From Salinarimonas ramus (GTDB lineage Bacteria; Pseudomonadota; Alphaproteobacteria; Rhizobiales; Beijerinckiaceae): a stretch of DNA of 64,000 nt. Below, piece after piece: positions 51,267-60,877 of this stretch. The first letter of the stretch is position 1. Each line of letters starts with the position of its first letter. The translations under genes and the position numbers were made by a program. The DNA is taken from contig NZ_BMMF01000015.1 in NCBI RefSeq assembly GCF_014645695.1, positions 62,001 through 126,000 on the forward strand, read 5' to 3'. The notes below the pieces were generated by a model. It did no database searches. It was not told the origin of the DNA and worked only from the letters and a program-made list of their open reading frames with translations.

Positions 51267-52022
51267 TCAGCTGCGGTCGGTTGCGGACGAATGGGTGAAG
51301 ACCGTGCGCGGACCCAGCATGCCGGGCGTCTCGAGCCCCGGCGCGGGGCGGCGCGCCTGGCGCACCTTCGCCGCAAGGGAATCGACCCCGCATTCCGCGG
51401 TGGCGGCGCCGGGGCCGAAGCGGACCTCCTCCTCCTCCCAGACCCGGTCGAGGGCTTCGAGGTCGTTGGGGTCCGTCTCCTCGATCTCGGCCAGCGCCTC
51501 GAAGGAGGACGCTTCGGGCGCGTGGGCGGCGAGCGCCATGAGCGCCGCGAACACTGCGGCATAGGGGCTCTCCTTGCGGGCGAGCCGGTCGCGCAGCGCC
51601 TCGAAGACGTGCGCCGGCTCGGCGAGGAGCGCGCGGGCCTCCTCGCGCGGCAGCGTGGACGCGTACTCGAGGAAGAGCGGCAGGAAGTCCGGCAGCTCGG
51701 TCGAGGCGATCTCGAACCCGGCGCCGTCGTAAAGCGCCTTCAAGTCCACCATCGCCTGGCCGCGGTCTCGGCTCTCGCCGTGGACGTGCTCGAACAGGTT
51801 GAGCGAATGCGCGCGCGTACGGTCGAAGAGGAGCACGTAGGCCTCCTCCAGATCGTACAGGTCCTCGGTCGCGACGCGCGCGAGGAGCGGCTCCAGTGCA
51901 TCACGCGCCGGGGCGTCGAGCGCGGCCTCGACGGCGATGCCTTCGCGGATGGCGGGGATCGCGCGCACGAGCTCGCGGCTCGGGTAGGTGAGGAGCGCCG
52001 ACAGCGCTTTCAGCGTGAGCAT
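51267..52022 (-). CDS. narJ: Nitrate reductase assembly chaperone, NarJ/TorD family (nar2)
   Basis: The protein has 251 residues. L-K-A-L-S-A-L-L-T-Y-P-S-R-E-L at the start, L-F-D-R-T-R-A-H-S-L-N-L-F-E-H-V-H-G-E-S-R-D-R-G-Q-A-M-V-D-L and L-P-D-F-L-P-L-F-L-E-Y match NarJ. It lies 28 bases after narH; in nar1 these genes overlap, so spacing in nar2 is looser throughout. Confidence 0.94.
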   Translation of the reverse strand: MLTLKALSALLTYPSRELVRAIPAIREGIAVEAALDAPARDALEPLLARVATEDLYDLEEAYVLLFDRTRAHSLNLFEHVHGESRDRGQAMVDLKALYDGAGFEIASTELPDFLPLFLEYASTLPREEARALLAEPAHVFEALRDRLARKESPYAAVFAALMALAAHAPEASSFEALAEIEETDPNDLEALDRVWEEEEVRFGPGAATAECGVDSLAAKVRQARRPAPGLETPGMLGPRTVFTHSSATDRS

Positions 52023-52050
52023 GGGTGTGATCCTTCTCTCGCGGCCGCCG

Positions 52051-53580
52051 TCAGGCGACCTCCATCGGGGTCTTGCCCTGCTTGCGGGTCTTTCCGCCGA
52101 ACAGGCCAGTCTTGGTGTCGCCGCCGGAGCAGCCGTTTCCGAAGGAGAAGCCGCAGGAGCCGCGCAGGTCGTAGGCGTCCTCGATGCTGGTTTCGCGATG
52201 CGAGGTCGGGATCACGAAGCGATCCTCGTAGTTCGCGATCGCCATGATCCGGTACATCTCCTCGATCTGCGCGCCCGAGAGCCCGACCTTGCCGGCGATC
52301 GCCTCGTCGAGCACGCCGTCGATCGTCTTGGCGCGCATGTAGGCGCGCATGGCGAGCATGCGCTCGAGGCCGGTCACGACGGGCTCCTCGCGGCCCGCGG
52401 TGAGGAGATTGGCGAGATAGCGCACGGGGATGCGCAGGTTCTTGACGTCCGGCATCTCGCCGTCGACGCCGATCTTGCCGGCCTCCGCGGCGGACTGGAT
52501 CGGCGAGAGCGGCGGCACGTACCAGACCATGGGGAGCGTGCGGTACTCGGGGTGGAGCGGGAAGGCGATCTTCCACTCCATGGCCATCTTGTAGACCGGC
52601 GAGCGCTTGGCCGCCTCGAGCCAAGCGTCCGGGATGCTCTCGGCGCGCGCCTTGGCGATGACCGCGGGGTCGTTGGGGTCGAGGAACAGCTTCAGCTGCG
52701 CCTCGTAGAGATCGCCCTCGTCCGGGGTCGAGGCGGCCTCCTGGATGCGGTCGGCGTCATACAGCACGACGCCGAGATAGCGGATGCGCCCGACGCAGGT
52801 CTCCGAGCACACGGTCGGCTGGCCCGCCTCGAGGCGCGGATAGCAGAGCGTGCACTTCTCCGACTTGCCGCTCTCCCAGTTGAAGTAGATCTTCTTGTAG
52901 GGGCACCCCGAAACGCACATGCGCCAGCCGCGGCACTTGTCCTGGTCGATCAGGACGACGCCGTCCTCCTCGCGCTTGTAGATCGCGCCCGAGGGGCAGG
53001 CGGCGGCGCAGGTCGGGTTGAGGCAGTGCTCGCACAGCCTCGGCAGGTACATCATGAAGGTGTTCTCGAACTGGCCGTAGATCTCCTTCTCGACGCCCTC
53101 GAAATTGGCGTCCTTGGAGCGGCCGGCGAACTCGCCGCCGAGGATCTCCTCCCAGTTCGGGCCCCACTCGATCTTCTGGAGGCGCTCGCCGCTGATCTTG
53201 GAGCGCGGGCGCGCGGTAGGGAAGGCCGAGCCTTCGCGGGCGGTCTGGAGATGCTCGTAGTCGAAATCGAAAGGCTCGTAATAATCGTCGATCTCGGGCA
53301 GGTCGGGGTTGGCGAAGATGTTCGCCAGAACCCGCCACTTGGAGCCGATGCGCGGCTCGATCTCACCCGACGCCTTGCGACGCCAGCCGCCCTTCCACTT
53401 GGCCTGGTTCTCCCAGTCCTTAGGATAGCCGATGCCGGGCTTCGTCTCGACGTTGTTGAACCAGGCGTATTCCATGCCTTCCCGGTTCGTCCAGACGTTC
53501 TTGCAGGTCACCGAGCAGGTGTGGCAGCCGATGCACTTGTCGAGATTGAGAACCATCGCGATCTGGGCGCGGATTTTCAT
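52051..53580 (-). CDS. narH: Respiratory nitrate reductase beta subunit, NarH (nar2)
   Basis: The protein has 509 residues. The same four cysteine groups as nar1 NarH are intact, including C-R-G-W-R-M-C-V-S-G-C-P for the 3Fe-4S site. The C-terminus is different: G-S-C-G-F-S-F-G-N-G-C-S-G-G-D-T-K. AAGGGGA precedes the ATG. A 155-base gap separates it from narG, containing a TAAGG-N5-CCCGGA element. So narHJI of nar2 may have a second promoter. Confidence 0.96.
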   Translation of the reverse strand: MKIRAQIAMVLNLDKCIGCHTCSVTCKNVWTNREGMEYAWFNNVETKPGIGYPKDWENQAKWKGGWRRKASGEIEPRIGSKWRVLANIFANPDLPEIDDYYEPFDFDYEHLQTAREGSAFPTARPRSKISGERLQKIEWGPNWEEILGGEFAGRSKDANFEGVEKEIYGQFENTFMMYLPRLCEHCLNPTCAAACPSGAIYKREEDGVVLIDQDKCRGWRMCVSGCPYKKIYFNWESGKSEKCTLCYPRLEAGQPTVCSETCVGRIRYLGVVLYDADRIQEAASTPDEGDLYEAQLKLFLDPNDPAVIAKARAESIPDAWLEAAKRSPVYKMAMEWKIAFPLHPEYRTLPMVWYVPPLSPIQSAAEAGKIGVDGEMPDVKNLRIPVRYLANLLTAGREEPVVTGLERMLAMRAYMRAKTIDGVLDEAIAGKVGLSGAQIEEMYRIMAIANYEDRFVIPTSHRETSIEDAYDLRGSCGFSFGNGCSGGDTKTGLFGGKTRKQGKTPMEVA

Positions 53581-53670
53581 GGTCGTATCCCCTTCGCGCG
53601 GCGGGCCTCGTCGGCTCTCGGGCGCTTCGTCTGTCGAGGAATGAGTAGCCTGGAAGAAGTCCAGGCAACA

Positions 53671-53702
53671 TTCAGATCATGCCCCTAAGGGCTGCCCCGG
53701 AG
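53671..53702. promoter_or_regulatory. 32-base element with TAAGG-N5-CCCGGA between narG2 and narH2
   Basis: The element TTCAGAT-N6-CCTAAGG-N5-CCCGGAG occurs here and, gap-free over the same 32 bases, at 57611-57642 upstream of narG2. The two copies agree at both ends and in the core. This one lies 106 bases before narH2. It might be a binding site of a low-oxygen regulator, or a short intergenic repeat. The orientation is opposite to the gene. Confidence 0.5.
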
Positions 53703-53735
53703 CCCGCGTCGCGCGGGCTCCGGAGGCATCGCGGC

Positions 53736-56700
53736 TCACTCGGCGGCGACCGCCGGGACGGGCTCGTCGTCGAGCCAATCGACCTTGGTCATCTTGCGGA
53801 CGACGACGAATTCGTCGCGGTTGGCGCCCACGGTCCCGTAATAATTGAAGCCGTAGGACAGCTGGGCGTAGCCGCCGATCATGTGGGTCGGCTTCAGCAC
53901 CGCGCGGGTGACCGAGTTGTGGATGCCGCCGCGGTTGCCGGTAATCGTCGACCCGGGCGTGTTCACGATCTTCTCCTGTGCATGGTACATCATGCACATG
54001 CCGTCCTTGACGCGCTGGGAGACCACCGCGCGGGCCGAGATCGCGCCGTTGACATTGTAGACCTCGATCCAGTCGTTATCGACGAGACCCGCCTTCTTCG
54101 CGTCATTCTCGGAGATCCAAACGACCGGGCCGCCCCTGTTCAGCGTGAGCATCATCAGGTTGTCGGAATAGGTCGAGTGGATGCCCCATTTCTGGTGCGG
54201 TGTGATGAAGTTGAGCACGATTTCCGTCTCGCCGTTCGAGGAGACCGACCCCTGCACCGGCTTGATGGTCTTCATGTCGATCGGCGGCCGGTAGACGCAG
54301 AAGCCCTCTCCGAAGGCGCGCATCCACAGGTGATCCTGGTAGAGCTGCTGGCGGCCCGTCAGCGTCCGCCACGGGATCAGCTCGTGGACGTTCGTATAGC
54401 AGGCATTGTAGCAGACCTTCTCGGATTCGAGGCCCGACCAGATCGGCGAGGAGATGATCTTGCGCGGCTGGGCGACCACGTCGCGGAAGCGGATCTTCTC
54501 GTCCTCCTTCGGCAGCGCCAGGTGCGCGTGCTCGCGGCCGGTGAAGGTCTCGAGCGATTCCCAGGCCTTGACCGCGACCTCGCCGTTCGTCTCCGGCGCC
54601 AGCATGAGGAGCACCTCGCAAGCGTCGATGGCGGTTTCGATCTTGGCCAGGCCCTTGGTCGGCCCCTCCTCCGTGACCACACCGTTGAGCTCGCGCAGGA
54701 GCTCGACCTCGTGCTCGGTGTTCCAGGCCATGCCCTTGCCGCCGTTGCCGACCTTGGTCATCAGCGGACCGAGCGACGTGAAGCGCTTGTAGAGGTTCGG
54801 GTAGTCGCGCTCGACGACCGTCACCTGGGGCATGGTCTTGCCGGGGATCGGCTCGACGGCGCCCGTCTTCCAGTCGTCCACGTCGAAGGGCTGGGCGATC
54901 TCGCCGGGCGTGTCGTGCATGATGGGCGTGAGCACGACGTCGGTCTCGACGCCCAGCACCTCCGGCGCGACCTCGGAGAACTTCTCGGCCAGGCCCTTGT
55001 AGATGTCCCAGTCCGAGCGGCTCTCCCACACCGGGTCCACGGCCGCGGTGAGCGGGTGGATGAAGGGGTGCATGTCGGACGTGTTCAGATCGTCCTTCTC
55101 GTACCAGGATGCGGTCGGGAGCACGATGTCCGAGTAGACGCAGGTCGTCGACATGCGGAAGTCGAGCGTCACGAGCAGGTCGAGCTTCCCCTCGGGCGCT
55201 TCGTCGTGCCAGACGACTTCCTTGGACTTGAGCTTGCCTTCCGCGCCGAGGTCTTTGCCGAGCACGCCATGCGTGGTGCCGAGCAGGTGCTTGAGGAAGT
55301 ATTCGTGCCCCTTGCCCGACGAGCCGAGCAGGTTGGAGCGCCAGACGAAGAGGTTGCGCGGCCAGTTCCTCGGATTGTCCGGGTCCTCGCAGGACATCTT
55401 CAACGCTCCGGACTTGAGGCTCTGCGCGACGTAGTCCTTCGGCGAGAGGCCGGCCTCGGTTGCCTTGGCGGCGATGCCGAGCGGGTTCTCCTCGAGCTGC
55501 GGCGCGGAGGGCAGCCAGCCCATCCGTTCGGCACGGATGTTGTAGTCGATCATGGCGCCGTCCCACGGCCCGGCGGGTGCGGTCGGTGAGAGGATGTCCT
55601 TCACGTCCATCGTCTCGTAGCGCCACTGGTCCGTATGCGCGTAGAAGCAGGACGTCGAGTTCTGCTGACGCGGCGGCCGGCTCCAATCGAGCCCGAAGGC
55701 GAGCGGCGCCCAGCCGCTCTGCGGCCTGAGCTTCTCCTGGCCCACATAGTGCGACCAGCCGCCCCCGGACTGCCCCACGCAGCCGCACATCACCAGCATG
55801 TTGATGGCGGACCGGTAGTTCATGTCCATGTGGTACCAATGGTTCATCGCTGCCCCGATGATGATCATCGAGCGCCCATTGGTCTTCTCGGCGTTGCGGG
55901 CGAACTCGCGCGCCACGGTGACGATCTGGTCGCGCGGAACGCCTGAGATGGCTTCCGCCCAGGCCGGCGAATACGGCGCGTTCTCGTCGAAGCTCTTGGC
56001 GACGTTGCCGCCGCCGAAGCCGCGATCCACGCCGTAATTGGCCAGGAACAGGTCGTAGACGGTAGCGACGAGCGCCTCGCCCTCGGCCGTGGCGATCTTC
56101 TTCACGGGCAAGCGGCGCTCGAGCACGCTCGCGTGCTGGTCGCTCTTGAAGTGCTCGTGGGCGATGTTGCCGAAATACGGGAAGGCGACGTCCTCGAAGC
56201 CGTCCTCGGCGCCCGCGAGCGACAGCCGCAGGTCGACCGGCGCGCCGTCGGCGCGCTTGGCCTCGAGGTTCCACTTGCCCTTCTCGCCCCAGCGGAAGCC
56301 CACCGAGCCGTTTGGCACGACGAGCTCGCCGGTGGCCTCGTCGAAGGCCAGCGTCTTCCATTCCGGGTTGTTGGTCTCACCCAGGCCGCCGTCGAGATCG
56401 GAGGCGCGCAGGAAGCGCTCGGGCACGAGCTTGCCGTCCTGACGGACGAGACGCACCAGCATCGGCATGTCGGTATAGCGCTTGGCGTAGTCGACGAAGT
56501 ACGGCACCTGCCGGTCGACGTGGAACTCCTTGAGGATGACGTGGCCCATGGCCATGCCGAGCGCCGCGTCCGTGCCCTGCTTCACCGAGACCCACATGTC
56601 GGCGAACTTGGAGGCCTCCGAATAGTCCGGGCAGATCACCACCGACTTCGCGCCGCGATAGCGCACCTCGGTGTAGAAGTGCGCGTCGGGCGTGCGGGTC

Positions 56701-57473
56701 TGGGGCACGTTGGAGCCCCACAGGATCAGGAAGCCGGAATTGTACCAGTCGGCGCTCTCGGGCACGTCGGTCTGCTCGCCCCAGGTCTGCGGCGAGGCCG
56801 GCGGCAGGTCGCAATACCAGTCGTAGAATGACATGCAGACGCCGCCCATCAGCGACAGGTAGCGCGCGCCGGCGGCGTAGCTCACCATCGACATGGCCGG
56901 GATCGGCGAGAAGCCGAAGACGCGGTCCGGGCCGTAGGCCTTGACCGTGTAGGCGTTCGCCGCCGCGATCATCTCGTTGACCTCGTCCCAGGTCGAGCGG
57001 ACGAAGCCGCCGTGGCCGCGGATCGAGGTGTAGGCCTTGCGCTTCGCAGGGTCCTCCTGGATCGAGGCCCAGGCCGCGACGGGCGTGCGCACCGCGCGCG
57101 CCTCGCGCCACAGCCGCAGGAGGCGGCCGCGCACCAGCGGGTGCTTCACGCGATTGGCCGAGTAGAGATACCAGGAGTAGGACGCGCCGCGGGCGCAGCC
57201 GCGGGGCTCGTGGTTGGGCAGGTCCGGGCGCGTGCGCGGATAGTCCGTCTGCTGCGTCTCCCAGGTGACGATGCCGCCCTTGACGTAGATCTTCCACGAG
57301 CACGAGCCCGTGCAGTTCACGCCGTGGGTGGAGCGCACGATCTTGTCGTGCTGCCAGCGCTTGCGGTAGCCGTCCTCCCAGCCGCGATCCTCGCGGGTGG
57401 TGATGCCGTGGCCGTCCGAGAAGGCTTCGTCCTTGCGGGTGAAGAAGGTCAGCCGGTCGAGGAAGTGGCTCAT
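53736..57473 (-). CDS. narG: Respiratory nitrate reductase alpha subunit, NarG (nar2)
   Basis: The protein has 1245 residues and is closely related to the nar1 NarG along its full length. It starts M-S-H-F-L-D-R-L-T-F-F-T-R-K. FS0 ligands are in S-T-H-G-V-N-C-T-G-S-C-S-W-K and H-E-P-R-G-C-A-R-G-A-S. The active-site region T-D-V-P-E-S-A-D-W-Y-N is conserved. No twin-arginine signal is present. GAGAGGA lies before the ATG. Substitutions are spread over the protein, so the duplication is old or one copy came from another lineage. The two enzymes may differ in affinity or timing. Confidence 0.97.
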   Translation of the reverse strand: MSHFLDRLTFFTRKDEAFSDGHGITTREDRGWEDGYRKRWQHDKIVRSTHGVNCTGSCSWKIYVKGGIVTWETQQTDYPRTRPDLPNHEPRGCARGASYSWYLYSANRVKHPLVRGRLLRLWREARAVRTPVAAWASIQEDPAKRKAYTSIRGHGGFVRSTWDEVNEMIAAANAYTVKAYGPDRVFGFSPIPAMSMVSYAAGARYLSLMGGVCMSFYDWYCDLPPASPQTWGEQTDVPESADWYNSGFLILWGSNVPQTRTPDAHFYTEVRYRGAKSVVICPDYSEASKFADMWVSVKQGTDAALGMAMGHVILKEFHVDRQVPYFVDYAKRYTDMPMLVRLVRQDGKLVPERFLRASDLDGGLGETNNPEWKTLAFDEATGELVVPNGSVGFRWGEKGKWNLEAKRADGAPVDLRLSLAGAEDGFEDVAFPYFGNIAHEHFKSDQHASVLERRLPVKKIATAEGEALVATVYDLFLANYGVDRGFGGGNVAKSFDENAPYSPAWAEAISGVPRDQIVTVAREFARNAEKTNGRSMIIIGAAMNHWYHMDMNYRSAINMLVMCGCVGQSGGGWSHYVGQEKLRPQSGWAPLAFGLDWSRPPRQQNSTSCFYAHTDQWRYETMDVKDILSPTAPAGPWDGAMIDYNIRAERMGWLPSAPQLEENPLGIAAKATEAGLSPKDYVAQSLKSGALKMSCEDPDNPRNWPRNLFVWRSNLLGSSGKGHEYFLKHLLGTTHGVLGKDLGAEGKLKSKEVVWHDEAPEGKLDLLVTLDFRMSTTCVYSDIVLPTASWYEKDDLNTSDMHPFIHPLTAAVDPVWESRSDWDIYKGLAEKFSEVAPEVLGVETDVVLTPIMHDTPGEIAQPFDVDDWKTGAVEPIPGKTMPQVTVVERDYPNLYKRFTSLGPLMTKVGNGGKGMAWNTEHEVELLRELNGVVTEEGPTKGLAKIETAIDACEVLLMLAPETNGEVAVKAWESLETFTGREHAHLALPKEDEKIRFRDVVAQPRKIISSPIWSGLESEKVCYNACYTNVHELIPWRTLTGRQQLYQDHLWMRAFGEGFCVYRPPIDMKTIKPVQGSVSSNGETEIVLNFITPHQKWGIHSTYSDNLMMLTLNRGGPVVWISENDAKKAGLVDNDWIEVYNVNGAISARAVVSQRVKDGMCMMYHAQEKIVNTPGSTITGNRGGIHNSVTRAVLKPTHMIGGYAQLSYGFNYYGTVGANRDEFVVVRKMTKVDWLDDEPVPAVAAE

Positions 57474-57610
57474 GGGTGGGTCCTCTCGGGGTGGTCTCTA
57501 GCGAGGCTCGGAACGGCGCGCGACGGGCGCGGGAGTCTGGTCTGGCGAGTCTCGTCTGGAATGAATCTCGGGTACTGGACTTTGGTAGCGTGACCGGGAG
57601 CGCGCCGAAA

Positions 57611-57642
57611 TTCAGATGCGCTCCCTAAGGAGGGGCCCGGAG
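57611..57642. promoter_or_regulatory. 32-base element with TAAGG-N5-CCCGGA upstream of narG2
   Basis: The second copy of TTCAGAT-N6-CCTAAGG-N5-CCCGGAG lies in the 198-base gap between narK2 and narG2, centred about 150 bases before narG2. The gap is large enough for a separate narG promoter, whereas in nar1 narK and narG are 19 bases apart. Confidence 0.5.
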
Positions 57643-57671
57643 GGGGATCTACTCTCCCCTCCGAAGCCGCG

Positions 57672-59042
57672 TCAGCACGGCGTCGCCGCGTTCCGACGGG
57701 CGTACATCCACCAGTTCAGGACGACGTTGAAGGCGAAGAACACGGCGAGCCCGTAGAAGACGACGTTCGGGTTGCCGAAGGCGGCGAAGGCGGCCGCGAA
57801 CATCATGCCGAAGACGAAGGGACCGTAGGCCGCGATCGCCGCCGTGAAGCCGATCACGCCGCCCGCCTGGCGCGGCGGGAAGATCATCGGCATCTGCTTG
57901 AAGGTCGAGGCGTTGCCCACGCCCGAGAAGGCGAACAGGCCGAGCATCGCGAAGACGAAGAGCGGAAACTGCTCCATGCTCTCCGGCGTGGTGAACATCG
58001 GCACCAGCGCCGCGCACACGACCATGCCGATGCCCGCCACCTGCGTGACCCTCGCCCCGCCGAACTTGTCGGAGATCGGACCGCCGACGACGCGCAGAGC
58101 CGAGCCGACGAGCGGGCCGAGAAAGGCGTAGGCGAGCGGGTCGGGCGCATTCTCGAGGCCGCCGTAGCACTTGGCGATGAGCAGCGGGAAGGTGCCCGCG
58201 AGCCCCGCGAAGGCGCCGAAGGTCATCATGTAGAGGCTCGTCATCGCCCAGGTGTGATGCGAGCGGAAGATGTCCATCTGCTCGCGGATGTTGGCCTTGA
58301 CCGGCACGCTCTTGAGGAACGCGAGTGCGGAGAGGCCGAAGATCAGGATGAAGGGGATGAACACCGCGGTGGCGTTCTGCATGTAGACCGGCGTCTCCAC
58401 GCCGTTCTTGGTCAGCACCTGTGCCTTGCCGAGGAAAGTCGCGCCACCGAAGAGCGAGACGGTGATGATCCAGGGCGTCACAAACTGCACGACCGAGACG
58501 CCGAAGTTTCCGATGCCGGCCTGGATCGCGAGCGCGGTCCCCTGCAGGCGCTTGGGGAAGAACAGCGAGGTCGAGGGCATGAAGGACGAGAAGTTCCCGC
58601 CGCCGAGGCCCGCGAGGAAGGCGAGGCCCATCAGGATCACGAACGGAGTCTCGGGGTTCTGCACCGCGAAGAACCAGCCGATAGCGGGCAGAAGCAGCGA
58701 AAGCGTCGACCAGCCCACCACGCTACGCGTTCCGTAGATCGGCGTGAGGAACATGTGCACGAGGCGCAGCGTGCCGCCGGCGAGGCCGGGCATGGCCGCG
58801 AGCCAGAACAGCTGGCCCGTGGTCAGCTGAAAGCCCAGCGCCGGCAGGCGCACGACGAGCGCGGAGACCAGGAACCAGATGACGAAGGCGAGGAGAAGGT
58901 TCGCCGTGGTGATGGTCAGCGTGCGCCAGGCGAGACGCGAGCCGCCGGCGGCCCAGAAGGCCTCGTCCTCGGGCTCCCAGCGCTCGAGCCAGGGGCCCGA
59001 TTGAAGCCGCGGATCGGCGGCTGTCTTGGTCGCGACGGACAT
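57672..59042 (-). CDS. narK2: NarK2-type nitrate/nitrite transporter
   Basis: The protein has 456 residues and 12 membrane helices (MFS). W-L-V-S-A-L-V-V-R-L-P-A-L-G-F, G-L-G-G-G-N-F-S-S-F-M-P-S-T and G-T-A-L-A-I-Q-A-G-I-G-N-F-G-V-S-V match the second half of the nar1 fusion protein, the group usually described as nitrate/nitrite antiporters. The ATG at 59042 is chosen by alignment of M-S-V-A-T-K-T. It follows narK1 by 72 bases. Confidence 0.93.
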   Translation of the reverse strand: MSVATKTAADPRLQSGPWLERWEPEDEAFWAAGGSRLAWRTLTITTANLLLAFVIWFLVSALVVRLPALGFQLTTGQLFWLAAMPGLAGGTLRLVHMFLTPIYGTRSVVGWSTLSLLLPAIGWFFAVQNPETPFVILMGLAFLAGLGGGNFSSFMPSTSLFFPKRLQGTALAIQAGIGNFGVSVVQFVTPWIITVSLFGGATFLGKAQVLTKNGVETPVYMQNATAVFIPFILIFGLSALAFLKSVPVKANIREQMDIFRSHHTWAMTSLYMMTFGAFAGLAGTFPLLIAKCYGGLENAPDPLAYAFLGPLVGSALRVVGGPISDKFGGARVTQVAGIGMVVCAALVPMFTTPESMEQFPLFVFAMLGLFAFSGVGNASTFKQMPMIFPPRQAGGVIGFTAAIAAYGPFVFGMMFAAAFAAFGNPNVVFYGLAVFFAFNVVLNWWMYARRNAATPC

Positions 59043-59114
59043 CGGTCCAGTCCTTTGCAGAAGGGTTTGGTGGACGCCGGGGCGCGCCGACGCGCGTCCC
59101 GGCACGGGTTTGCG

Positions 59115-60506
59115 TCATTCGGCCGGAGCGGGGGCCGCAGACCGACCGACCGGCCGCCTTGCCGGTGCGGCGTCGCTCGCCTTGCGCAGTGTCTCCAGCT
59201 CGGCGCGCAGGGCTTCGAGCTCGGGCAGGTACTGGGGTCGGTCGAGCTCGGGATGCGCCTTCTTGTCCATCGCGCGAATGGCGAAGTGCATCCACGTCAG
59301 CGACACGGCGCTGATGACGAAGAGCAGCATGAAGCAGGACGTCCAGACGCCGAGGAGATCGTTCATGATGCCGAAGGCGATGGGGATCACGAACCCGCCG
59401 AGACCGCCAATGAGGCCGACCACGCCGCCGACAACGCCGACGCGGTCGGGATAGTAGTGGGGAATGTGCTTGTAGATCGCCGCCTTGCCGAGGCTCATGA
59501 AGAAGCCCAGCGCGAAGGCGATCACGGTGAACGGCACGAAGCCGAGCGCGAGCGAGAAGGCGATCGGGCCATCCACGCCTTGGACGACGTACCGCGTCGC
59601 GGGATAGGACAGGACGAAGGTGCAGGCGACCGAGCCGATCAGCGCCCAGTACATCACCTTGCGGGCGCCGTGCGTGTCGGCGTATCTCCCGCCGACGATC
59701 CGGAAGATCGATCCGGGGATCGAGTAGGCGGCGGCGAGTGCGCCGGCGGTGACGATGTCGAGCCCGTAGACTTCGACGTAGTAGTGCGGAAGCCAGAGCG
59801 CGAGCGCGACGAAGCCGCCAAACACGAAGAAGTAGTAGAGGGAGAAGCGCCAGACCTGCAGATTCCTCAGGGGCACGAGCATCGCCGAGAGCGGCTCGGC
59901 CTGGCACCCTTCGGCCCGGCGACGGATCAGGTCCGGGTCATCCTTCGTAAAGGCGTAGAAGACGAAGGCCAACACGACGAGCGCGAGCGCCCAGATTTGC
60001 GCGACCGCCTCCCAGCCATAGGCGACCATCACCATCGGCGCGAGGAGCTTCGTCACCGCGGCGCCCACATTGCCTGCTCCGAAGATGCCCAGTGCGGTGC
60101 CCTGCTTCTCGGGGGGGAAGAACTTCGAGACGTAGGTCACTCCGGCCGGGAACGAGCCGCCGGCGACGCCTATGCCCAGGGCGGCCAGGAGGAAGGTCGG
60201 GTAGTCGTAGGCGAAGGTCAGGAGGAATGTCGCCGCCGCTCCCATGAGCATGGATACGAACATGACGAAGCGCCCGCCGCGCTGGTCCGCCCAGACGCCC
60301 AGTACGAGACGCGAGAGCGAGCCGGTGAGGATCGGTGTCCCGACGAGAACGCCGAACTCGAAGTCGCTGAGCCCAAGCTCCGACTTGATGCGTAGCCCGA
60401 TAATGGCGAAGATCGTCCACACCGCGAAGCACACGGTGAAGGCGATAGTCGAAAGCCACAGCGCTCGATCCTGCTCGGCCTTTCCGACTGACACGTTGAT
60501 GCTCAT
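59115..60506 (-). CDS. narK1: NarK1-type nitrate transporter
   Basis: The protein has 463 residues and 12 membrane helices (MFS). R-A-L-W-L-S-T-I-A-F-T-V-C-F-A-V-W-T-I-F, G-V-L-V-G-T-P-I-L-T-G-S-L-S-R-L-V-L-G-V-W and G-L-G-G-F-V-I-P match the first half of the nar1 fusion, the nitrate/proton symporter group. The start at 60506 begins M-S-I-N-V-S-V; frames further upstream are not coding. It is the first gene of the nar2 operon (narK1-narK2-GHJI-ppiC-orf-moaA-mogA). Confidence 0.93.
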   Translation of the reverse strand: MSINVSVGKAEQDRALWLSTIAFTVCFAVWTIFAIIGLRIKSELGLSDFEFGVLVGTPILTGSLSRLVLGVWADQRGGRFVMFVSMLMGAAATFLLTFAYDYPTFLLAALGIGVAGGSFPAGVTYVSKFFPPEKQGTALGIFGAGNVGAAVTKLLAPMVMVAYGWEAVAQIWALALVVLAFVFYAFTKDDPDLIRRRAEGCQAEPLSAMLVPLRNLQVWRFSLYYFFVFGGFVALALWLPHYYVEVYGLDIVTAGALAAAYSIPGSIFRIVGGRYADTHGARKVMYWALIGSVACTFVLSYPATRYVVQGVDGPIAFSLALGFVPFTVIAFALGFFMSLGKAAIYKHIPHYYPDRVGVVGGVVGLIGGLGGFVIPIAFGIMNDLLGVWTSCFMLLFVISAVSLTWMHFAIRAMDKKAHPELDRPQYLPELEALRAELETLRKASDAAPARRPVGRSAAPAPAE

Positions 60507-60863
60507 TGTCGTGATCCCTGTAATCGCAAGTTGGCGCGGCGATGATCTGCGATCGGTTCGGTCGAACGCTCGAAGACGATATCGTGTCATCGACAAACAA
60601 CCGATGGTATACTCTCTACGGAAGATCTCGTAGTGCGAGGACGGCGTGAGCGCCGGTCGCGCGGGGACCACGGCCGGCTTCGCCCGAGCGGAGCGGTGAA
60701 GGTCGGAATCGAGACGCAGGCGAACATGCTCGCGGTCCGAAAAGACGGGAGCTATCAGGCGCGAAGATTCGGTTGCGAAAACTGGGGTGCATGTGATTGA
60801 TCCGGGCACGACGGATGCGGTCTAAGGTGCGCGGAATATGTCACGAGAAGGCCAGTTTCGAAC

Positions 60864-60877
60864 TTGACTTAGGTCAA
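60864..60877. promoter_or_regulatory. FNR/FixK-type box TTGAC-TTAG-GTCAA
   Basis: A perfect 14-base dyad close to the FNR/FixK consensus TTGAT-N4-ATCAA. It is centred about 364 bases before narK1 and about 470 before the DUF6455 gene on the other side. Its half-sites differ clearly from the TTGCG palindromes, so a different Crp/Fnr protein (FnrL or FixK type) is expected to bind. Confidence 0.65.

Noticed and set aside
28677-60506. Possibility that the two nar operons are one operon duplicated by assembly error
   Set aside because: Proteins differ throughout, gene spacing differs, narK is fused in one and split in the other, and only nar2 leads into moaA-mogA.
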